This document shows, piece by piece, positions 55,276-64,000 of a stretch of 64,000 nucleotides of DNA. The stretch lies in the NCBI GenBank assembly GCA_932521025.1, contig OW051473.1, positions 11,470,001 through 11,534,000 of the forward strand, read 5' to 3'. The stretch's first letter is position 1; every line of letters starts with the position of its first letter. The position numbers and the translations under genes were made by a program. The DNA is from Oscheius onirici (lineage: Eukaryota > Nematoda > Chromadorea > Rhabditida > Rhabditidae). The notes under the pieces are model-generated. The model saw only the letters and a program-made list of their open reading frames with translations. It did no database searches and was not told the DNA's origin.

Positions 55276-58200
55276 CATCTTGTTCTTGAGCTGTTTGGAG
55301 TATTAGAGATTTTAAGTGGGTAACTATCCTTTTCCCTTTCCAAGTACATATGAAACCGGCATATTCTGGTGACTGTCTCACGCCTGAAATCTTTTCACAC
55401 AACGTATTCAGAATGTTGCTCCACTATACGATTTGTCTCCTTTTTTGCAAGGCTAGTTGTTACTCATTGAAAAACAACCAGTTTAAGAAGCCTTTCTTTC
55501 TTGTTCGCCGATATGAAATCTGAGTCAGCTGTTATGACAATCACAGTTCTCTTCTTTTTTTACTACCGCATCTGATTTTTCGCTTCTACTTCTCTCGGAG
55601 CTTTGATGTTCTGGAACAACCGCTTTTCATTCCTCCCAATATGGCTCTTCTGGGAGCCTCAGCGATCAGGCTAATTCGGGGTGGAAAGAGAGGCGAAAGT
55701 AATGGAATACCCAGAAGTAGAAATCAAGGACGGAGATAAGGAGAGAGGGCGCGTGGACTGAGAGAGCAATCCCAACTCTCATATCAGATTCCGAGAAGAG
55801 ACCACGAGATCGAGTGTGTGTGAGAGGTGGTCATTCCAGTTCCTGTTTTGATGGGTGGGCCGCTTCGTTTTCTCTTCCGGAAATTATGATTATTAACTGA
55901 GTGCCTCCTCCCAAGAGACGAAGCTAGTAGTCGAGAGATCTCCGAAACTGGAGATTTTACAGACTAAGATTTTTTCGTTTTTATATAACTAATGGCAGTT
56001 CCCTAGACCAAACTAGCCTTGTTCAGCTTTTTAAGTCTACGATTTTCTGATGACTTTAATGACAAACAATTAGATGTTTACATGTCCAAATTTTTTAACA
56101 AGCTCAAGACAAAACTTCCCAATTATAAAACTTGGTTAAGCTTGGATCCGTCAGTGATATTATTTATTGGTTTTTTCTGCCGTTTAAGAAAGAAAAAACT
56201 AACAGTGGACTCGTTTTGACTTATATTTGACTTTTTAGAATAGAATACATTTGACTTTTTGGTCAGCTCTACGTACCTCTTTTTTCAATCAGATAACTTT
56301 TATCTAGCGTTTTTTCCAAACAAATTAGCTTTATCTTGCCAGCCTTTTAGGTCAAACGGTTTCTGCCGTTCTCAAACTCATTGCGCGATTCATTAGTTGA
56401 TAAGTTGCTTCACTTCATCTCCAGCAGCCAGCTCGTGAGATGATACTGTATCCTCTCGATATTCCGACTGACCGAAGTTCCAGACTGCTACGTGCACATG
56501 TTTATGAGCTAGTAGATAGTGTTTGATCACTTTTATTCATGGATTTTCCAATGATGACTCCCCCGTCTCTCTTGCATAAAGTCGGAGCATCCAAAGACGA
56601 AAGTAACCGCCTTTTCTCCCCTCACACATGTCCTAAGTCTTTACATTCAAAGACCACGATCTCCCCGAGGAGCTTGTTCCCACACGAACGGGGATGGATC
56701 CAGTAGGCTAGCAATAGCCCCCGGAGCACTGAATAATCCACGCGTCGTCTTCATCCATCAGACCCATCCGGGGGACCCCTGCCACATTTACAAACTTCCC
56801 GGAAGGCATTAAAGTCGGCATTAATTGGCTTGAAAACATATAGTACCGTCTCCATTCTGGTTACACAGATCGCATTAGTAGAATTGATCGGTTTACATGT
56901 CATTCCGAAATTGAAATGTCAATCTCTTTGACGTTTTTTCCGTTTCGCTTCAGCCAGTAATTTGAGTTTTTAGGGTTTCCGTCTGCTAACTTAGGCTAAA
57001 ACTTTTAATTCTTCTGTTCTTGGTCTGAATCTTTCTCAAAGGAAGCAGAGCAGTTTCATATTTTCGGTAGTAGGTAAGCCGCTCATTTTAAGTTTTGGGC
57101 GTACCTCATCATGAGTATCCATATTTGGTGTTTTTCGCCATTTTTCATATTTTTACACAATTTGAGTCTGCTTACTGCATTCAGCATGTAAGACAACACA
57201 TATAGCATGAAGAATGGCCGAAATTTGTCAGAAATAGGTACTTTTGAGCTTTTAGATTCATGTGAGTCATTCACAAAAAAAGTAAGTATTTTCTTGAAAG
57301 TGATTTGTTTTCAGGGGTTGTTTTACAGGCTGAATTCAATGAGCATGCACGGTTGAAAAAACAAAATGTGGAGATACACGGGAAAAAAAGTTGAACTGAG
57401 GAGATTGCCAGCTACTGTATTACCACTAAAGGTAGAAGACGGCTTATTTTAATCAGAGGCTACCAATTTCTATAGCATATAATCAGACTACCCTCTCTAC
57501 CATTTTCCTTCGTTGTCCAGTTGCCTAAAGCAAGCAAAGCCTGCTTACTAGTGGCTAACCTAGACTCTGTACCGAGCTTGACTTTCTCTATCTTTCTGGA
57601 CCTATCCGTCCGGACATCTCTCCAGGCATTCGTGCATGTAATTGCGTTTCGATGAGAGCTTCGCACGCCTCGCGTCCTCCCCAATTCAGCCATTCTCATT
57701 ATCCTAAACCCAAGGTGTATTGTCGCAGACACACTCTTGTGCAAACAGCTTTCGTTCTTTCGAGCCTTGAGCTCTAAGCTGCAATAATTCACGTCCTACT
57801 AATCCCGTCGAGCCATGTTTCTATATCTGGGTAGTCCTCTCCAGTCAGACTCTCTAATCCCATTGTCTTCTCTTGCATCTGTACAAATTTTTTGTGTAGC
57901 TTTTCGGGATGTGACTGCCACTCAGAGACCCATTTCCGAGGATGTCCTATTCCCCTGGAGAAGTAGCTCACTAACCCGAGTTCATTGGCGGAAAGCGAAC
58001 TCGGTGGTTCTGTCCACCCTCACCTCTCCGGAGCCCCCGCCCTGAAAATGAGCTTTCCAAATATAGTCATCTGTGGTTATATATCTATTTCTGGCTGGTG
58101 TTATGAGCTTCTTCTACGTCTCTCTGAAAACAACCTACTTTTAGGAGTTTCGAGATGCTTTAATGGGAACAACTCATATGTAGCCGGTTCTTGTTATGCC

Positions 58201-58718
58201 ATACCCGCAGGACCTTTATTTTTTCCTGATCCGAATTAATAAGGGCTTTCCACGACAGCAGGTCGTTTATGCAAATTATAAGTAGACAGCGATGTTTGAA
58301 AAACGGTGTGAATGTATTTTTCTGATCTTATTATTTTCCTTTAACTGTCCTTAAGTCAGTCTTTTGACCTCTCTCAGTAATTTGGGGTAGAGATGCGTGA
58401 CGGGCCATTTTCAATTTTCTTCATTCTTTCCAATCACTGCAGCCAAGAAAAAGTTTAATTGCCGAGCCGCTCACAGAATTTGCCTGTTTTCGTGACTTTA
58501 AGCAAATATGGCTTCACGAAATATAGTTTTACGGTCATTTTTATGTCTTCTCATTATCATGTCTTGTGATACTGCAGCTTATGTGTTTAATTGATTTTTG
58601 TAGCTCTAGTTCCCAAGGAACTTTAGAGATTGGCTTTGATTAAATCTTCTGAAATATCTAATTGCTGTTTAAACATTCACTATAGTCTCTAAGCCCCGTT
58701 CCAACGACAGACGGCCTC

Positions 58719-58907
58719 TGGGAGTAACTTCTTTACATTTGGGTGCTTTGTGAGGGACCAGGCTGCTTTAGTGATACGTTCAAAGTGATACGTTCAGTGG
58801 GACACTGGAATGTCTTGCGATGACCAAACTACCGATTGAGATTGGTTAGATTTGTACTTGGGACCCTTAAAATGACGATGGCGCCTCCTTTCACTGCCCC
58901 ATCTCGA
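58719..58907 (-). mobile_element. tRNA-derived SINE-like element, copy 2
   Basis: Shares blocks with 37490-37720 in the same order and orientation: GGGAGTAACTTCTTTACAT, GGGTGCTTTG, then GATTTGTACTTGGGA and GGCGCCTCCTTTC. The tRNA-like head lies at the higher coordinates, read on the minus strand. An internal GTGATACGTTCA phrase is tandemly duplicated. Confidence 0.55.
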
Positions 58908-61900
58908 TTATCTCTAAAGACCCGTTATGAAGTTTTTGGCTCAACTTACCTTTAAACTTAAGCATCATTCTCTCTATCTAAGTTATGGTCTTTGTCCCGT
59001 AAAGGCTGGCCATGCAGCAATATGCACGGGGCATTATTACAAGAAGTTGTCATCTCCGATCAGATGCCTTGTCTGTCGGCGACTCATATCGAGAGGGCAT
59101 TCATCCGATTATTTTGCGTGCCTCCCTCTCCATCTTAATGAAAACCTACCCTCTCTCCGAAAACTTGTTGTTGGTCATGGAAATCCACACACACATCCTA
59201 TTCATAATTGCTGATCTCTTGACAGAAACTCTCTGAACTCGGGTGGCTCTCTTGCAAACATTCCTTTCATTTCGGAAGAAAATGAATAGGAAAAACAAAA
59301 ATTTTAATTGAAACCTGACAAAAACATACGTATTGCTCCTTCCTCTCTCACTTCAAGATTGAATTATTAGAAAGCGGTCTTAGGGAAGTCCCACACTGAT
59401 CACTTTTTGCCGTTTTCTCACCCCATTTTCTCGCTTTTGCAAGTCTTCAGACCTGATTGGAATTGCCTTTTTTTAAGTCGGATATGACCTCTGTGGGCCG
59501 GACATTACTTGTACAGTAACCACTTTTTGTAGTCTCGAAGCTGGAAATATCCACTTTCGCACACCCACTTGCAATCTAAGCACGTTCTCAGCCCTACTAT
59601 ATCTCTCATTCTTCGATAAATGTTGACAGGCCAGGTCCTTGTTTCCGTCTTGTTCACAATGCCTTCAAATAAACAGGAAATTTGGCATACTCCCTCCCTC
59701 TATCTTTTGTCCAATTAGTTCCAACTAGGCCACATCCTTCATTTAATTATGGGCGTTATTAATTCAAGCCGTTCTTTATATCTCGGGGATACATCCACAT
59801 AACTTGTTTTTTTCCCTGTTTATTTTTAGTCCCGCGAGGAGCGATAAACTTTTTCGGACAAAATCATTTGCTCCCGCCGAATAGCCGGGCAGTTAATTGA
59901 ATGTGAACTCCGATTTTAAAATTGAAAACCCGTATGCAGGGAAGTCCTCTGCTAATCCTTTAACATGCGGAAATATCGCTGAACCCACATAGTTGAACTT
60001 GAGTTTTCCACTCTCAATGTCTTTCTCTGTTTTTTTTGCAAACTAGGTCGTAACGTTACGAAATGTTGTTGAATTAGTCACCGCCGGCGAAAACTTATAT
60101 AAATGTGATTGTTCTGAGTAATCCACGTGTTAGATCTACTTTATTAATGCTGGAGGATCCTGTAGGCTATGTTGGTGCCCCAGTCGTTCTCGAGAAACAG
60201 TCTCTTACTATGAAAGATGCTCAAAAACCTTCCTTTATAAGAATGAAGCCAGCGTCAATAAAATATTTCCAAGCTCAAACCCGCTTCTGCCCAACCGAGG
60301 CATCCATCCTCCGGAAGGTCGGAAAACTGGTAGTAGCGTATGTTCCGTGGAACAGGTGGGAACGTAAACGAACCCTCACGAAGTAGGAGCTTGTCTCCCA
60401 GAGGATACTTCGGAACTCTGGCGTTGAAAGGGATAAGCACTACTTTTACTTTACTTACGTGACGAGAACCGCTGACGCAGACATCACAACAATTTGAATT
60501 CTCTGCCTGTTTGTCTGTTAAAACCGCCTAGCTGTTTGCAAACAAACGGAGATTAGAGATCTGGAGTTATTCCCAATTTGAAGATATCTGCACCAGTTTT
60601 TCTATTTCGTTCACATCTGACTCAAATCGAGTTGTAGATCTTTCTGATCTTGTCACACCTCATTTATTCATGTCTCGCAGAGCACCCCCGAATATGCCTC
60701 ACTATGCATGACGGCTTTCATTAACAAAATCTGGATGTAGATGTATTCGCGGGGAAGCGACAACTTTTTGTTGCGTGCTTTTCTTAGACAGAAGTGTACG
60801 CACAATTTTTTGTCGTTATAGTTTTGTATTCCTCGCCACAGAAGACATGATGTTTTCCGTTACTCACATACATATAAACAAACTCCGCCTTGTAGTTTTT
60901 TCCACTCAACTGCTCCTGATGTCGTTACTCCACCACCACCGCAGTTAATCAGTTTAACGGCGCAGCCTTTTGACTACTTTGTTGCAGTATTCTCTCAGGA
61001 TCGATCCAAGTACTAGATTTTCCATTGTAATACCTCTCCATATGTGCCGTTGATTAGGCCATATACTCGGCTCGTTACTGACTCCATCCCGCCATTATAC
61101 AGCTACTTGTTCTTCATACCTTTTGACCGAGGTTTTGAACTCCTACGGGTGAATAATTCTGTTTGTCCCGTCCCGGGAGTCTCTTTGAAGAAAAAGTTAA
61201 GAGAACCCACCTATCATGTAATTTTTTTTAGCTTTAAGCATCATTAGGCTCGGATTCAGACACTTTCCAGTACTCAAACTTTCAAAAGTTTAGTTTTTGA
61301 AAAACAGTATTCTATTTAAGTTATTTTTACATTGTGAACGGAATTTCGCCAGATTGTTTGTACGTAACTTTGCAAATATGTGACAAGTGTATGAAATGTT
61401 TAGAAAATTTCGTTCCACCGCGCATACAATTTTGCGTTACTGAAAAATAGCAGCGTGAAATTTTGCAGCACGCTATATTAAAAAATTTGGCCTTTAGCCG
61501 AAAGTGTCATATAATTTAGCGTACGCGGCGTTGAATTATCCCGATTTTCTACTCAATTTCCTGACAAAATTGTTCGCAAATCCGCATGAAAGTTTTTTAA
61601 AGTACTGTAATGTCAAAATCTCTCTTTCCCAGTCGTTTTTGATCGTTTTCTGTTTAGGCCTATTTTTCAATTTCTCACATTTGCCAAATGTTTTCCATAA
61701 TCAACACAGCCCACACCCAGCACATGAGAGAACAGATTAGTAGTGTAAATACGATAACACCGAATGTTTCCCCAATGTTGTGTGTATCCCGGCGGAGGCG
61801 GAACCTTCTTTTAAGGTTTGTAGATCCAGTGTAGTCATCCGACAGAATAGCCCCGATTACGGTAAAGCAATTTTCGATCCCATTCTCTTTCTTCCTCTGT

Positions 61901-62034
61901 TATTTTGCTCTATATAGCGTGCATCTTTTCCAGCCTTCACGACGGGACCAGTTCCATGTGTCCTCACCTATTTATTCTGGACCCTATCATGTTGCCTCTG
62001 CATAACAAGCCCGTCTTTTGATGTCCTGTCTTCT

Positions 62035-64000
62035 ATGGACACTGGAGCTAATGTCTCCCTGGAAGTGATTCCGCAGGTTTGTTAACTTGCTTTCTTTTAA
62101 TGTCAACTGTTTCAGGCTTCATGGAATGCAGGACACGTTCTGCTTCTTCTCCTTATTGTCATGGTAGTCTGCGGAAACGCCCTCGTTATTGTTGCCGTCT
62201 TAATTGACAGAAAACTTCGTACGGTCACAACCAACAAATTTATTGCCAGTCTGGCCATATCCGATCTCCTGGTCGGAGTCGTGGTGATGCCGATGTCTCT
62301 GTATCAAAAAATACATGGAGACGAGTGGCCACTCGGCTACACACTCTGTCAATTGCATTTGGTTTCTGGAGTGTTCTCCACAACTGCCTCAATTGTGCAT
62401 CTGGTAGCAATCAGTCTGGACAGGTGCGAAATGAGCGGGACTGAACAAATTCACGAGTTTTAGGTACTTTGCCATCATGTTCCCGACTGAATACCAACGG
62501 CACTCCGTTTCCACTTCAACTGTACCGTATCTGGTAAGTATACGTAATATGAGTATGAGCGGTTATCCTGAGTCCTAACCTTTCGACAAAGGTTTCCAGA
62601 GATAAAGTCAGAAACCTCGCTTAATACTCTGTCTACTAAGGTTACTGTAACAATTTTCCAGATAATGATCTGGCTGATGGCTCTAGCCGTATCTACGACG
62701 CTTTTTATGGAAAGGCCTCTTCAAGTAGACAGCATTTGCTGGATTGAAAACCCTCAATACATCGTGAGTCGTGAACCCGACCTAATGAGTCCAACATTTC
62801 AGGTCTTGTCCTCTTTTCTTAGCTTCTTCCTCCCGGGTGCAATCGTCGTGTATCTATATATCAAAATCTTCCGGAAGCTAAGAAACCACCAGTTGTACAT
62901 GTTCGGCCAGCAGCCAAACAAAGGCGGTGTTGATAAGCGAAGGTCCCTCCCCAGGGTCATCATTGAAGAGGTAGAGATGAAAGCAAAACATCTAGATGGT
63001 TTTTCAGGTCAGATCACGCCGGGGCTCTCGATTATCTCAGACGGGTTCATCTGGAGGTTCGCCTACTCGTCGAGGCTCCAAGGAGCGCTCACCCAGTCAG
63101 CCAGAGATCCACTCGACGGCCATTGTCCAGCAGAGGTTCGTGTCCCTGCAATTTGTACCATGACGCCAAATTATGTGTAGGCGGGATTAAGAACGGGATG
63201 AACTATTTTCGGGTGTGTGTGGTAATTGGTGTGACAAGATCTTGTTACCAAACACATGTGTCTGGAGAGTGAGTTTTTGATCCCGGGGACAGATTTGCAG
63301 AATACTCATGTCTGATTCAGGTGGCGATCTCCGACGATTTGTGCAGAAACTCTGGCACATGACCGTAATGTGGCTGCAAAGAAGAGAGTCTCCATTGTTC
63401 CCGATCCGCCCTCAATGGACGTTAGCTGCAATATGGGCAGTCTGCAGCAGATGAGAGATGAACACGAGCAGAATAAGTAAGAATTGTGACCGTCTGTCAA
63501 TCAAACGCACGTTTCCAGACTCCGCGAAGAGGAAATGAAAGACCCTCTTCGGAAGCACAGTGAGGAAGAAGTCCGAAAGTTGAGTGAAGAACGACGTCAG
63601 AAAATTTTCGAACGGAGACGCATGAGCACTTCAGAGAATCCAAATGGCGTTCCCATTATGCAAGCTTTCCAAAAGGTTCATATCCTTCCGGAAAAAGGTA
63701 CCAGGCATTTAATTTAGGCATATTACGACGTCCGGATGGGCAGACGTCGTTCCTCAATCATTGATCTGGGAGAGTCAAGCAATAGACAGGCTCCGTTGTC
63801 AGCCTGCGAAGAGAGTCCAACGCAAGACAGAAAAATATCAGCTGAATCGAGTATAGCAGAGACTGTCATCGCCATGGAAAAGATGCCTCCCAGGCCGCTG
63901 TGCAAAATCGAGTCTCACGATGATTCAGAATCAACCGACGCCGGAAGCTTACAGCCTCTACTAGCCGTACCTACAGTACACCACAAAACCAAGAAGTGGC
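62035..64000 (+). CDS. D2-like aminergic GPCR, 3' partial, lacking the TM3 aspartate
   Basis: Exons: 62035-62076, 62116-62423, 62464-62533, 62662-62763, 62803-62970, 63008-63135, 63321-63476, 63519-63675 and 63718-64000 (cut by the edge). The N-terminus MDTGANVSLE has a glycosylation site. TM1 has GNALVIVAVL, TM2 LAISDLLVGVVVMP and TM3 ends AISLDRYFAI. TM5 has LSSFLSFFLP with the three serines that bind catechols in D2 receptors, then YIKIFRKLR. Counting seven residues after the TM3 cysteine (CQLHLVSG) gives Gly where amine receptors have Asp3.32. The third loop exceeds 200 residues and is full of basic-Ser sites (RRGS, KKRVS, RRRMS, RRRSS). The 37-nt intron 62971-63007 is needed to keep this basic frame. 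TM6-7 lie beyond the window. Expected in neuronal membrane; ligand uncertain. Confidence 0.87.

Larger units (their letters stand above)
54861..62034. other. Long interval upstream of the amine-type receptor
   Basis: About 7.2 kb without a supported exon. Open frames occur (for example 58927-59214 and 60105-60386) but lack splice partners and family motifs. It carries a tRNA-like head at 55.2 kb, a SINE-like copy at 58.7 kb, and AT-rich palindromes near 61.4 kb (AGCGTG...CACGCT). It probably contains the receptor's regulatory region and perhaps untranslated 5' exons. Confidence 0.5.

Noticed and set aside
58927-59214. 95-codon frame with several Cys/His
   Set aside because: Cys/His spacing matches no zinc-binding pattern, and the frame overlaps another open frame.
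1-64000. CRISPR arrays, bacterial operons or viral genes
   Set aside because: Spliceosomal introns and animal genes throughout; the only tandem arrays are short microsatellite-like repeats.

Overview
The window looks like a piece of a free-living, rhabditid-type nematode genome. Coding sequence is split by many very short introns (mostly 37-60 nt, GT...TTTCAG). Several start codons sit a few bases after a TTTCAG acceptor, as expected for spliced-leader trans-splicing. The gene set (a patched-related protein, an srsx-type receptor, a double-RGS protein, a TTLL15-type ligase, calcineurin B) is typical of nematodes. All gene models were built by hand from splice signals, reading frame and remembered family sequence. 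No alignment or RNA data were available.

Layout, left to right. 1-475 (-): a PPP1R14/CPI-17-like phosphatase inhibitor running off the left edge. About 486-15350: a long gene-poor stretch with one degenerate tRNA-like sequence. 15365-19087 (+): a Smaug/SAMD4 RNA-binding repressor with a long 3'UTR. 20679-23720 (+): a TTLL15-like ligase, convergent with 23898-27726 (-), a 17-exon WDR20 orthologue. 29567-30893 (+): an unrecognised multi-exon gene with a probable frameshift. 31445-34403 (-): a patched-related membrane protein. 38378-39875 (-): calcineurin B, with two alternative last exons. 41872-43326 (+): a tandem RGS protein. 43513-45776 (+): an srsx-like seven-transmembrane receptor with an RTE retrotransposon relic in its largest intron. 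46340-47762 (+) and 53555-54860 (+): two paralogues of an unrecognised family; the first is damaged. Between them lie an unrecognised 4-exon gene (49401-50322, -) and a small putative secreted protein (51620-52027, +). 62035-64000 (+): a D2-like aminergic receptor cut by the right edge.

Several genes belong to signalling: phosphatase control (PPP1R14-like, calcineurin B), G-protein signalling (double RGS, srsx, amine-like receptor) and USP46-type deubiquitinase control (WDR20). They are not arranged as an operon, so no shared pathway is inferred from position alone.

The repeats include several tRNA-derived SINE-like sequences with recognisable A/B boxes, a pair of inverted ~440-450 bp Helitron-like elements, a 142 bp element with perfect 15 bp terminal repeats, and an RTE-type relic. 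The most unusual items are the duplicated last exon of calcineurin B, the amine-type receptor lacking the transmembrane-3 aspartate, and the decaying paralogue with an intact acidic tail.
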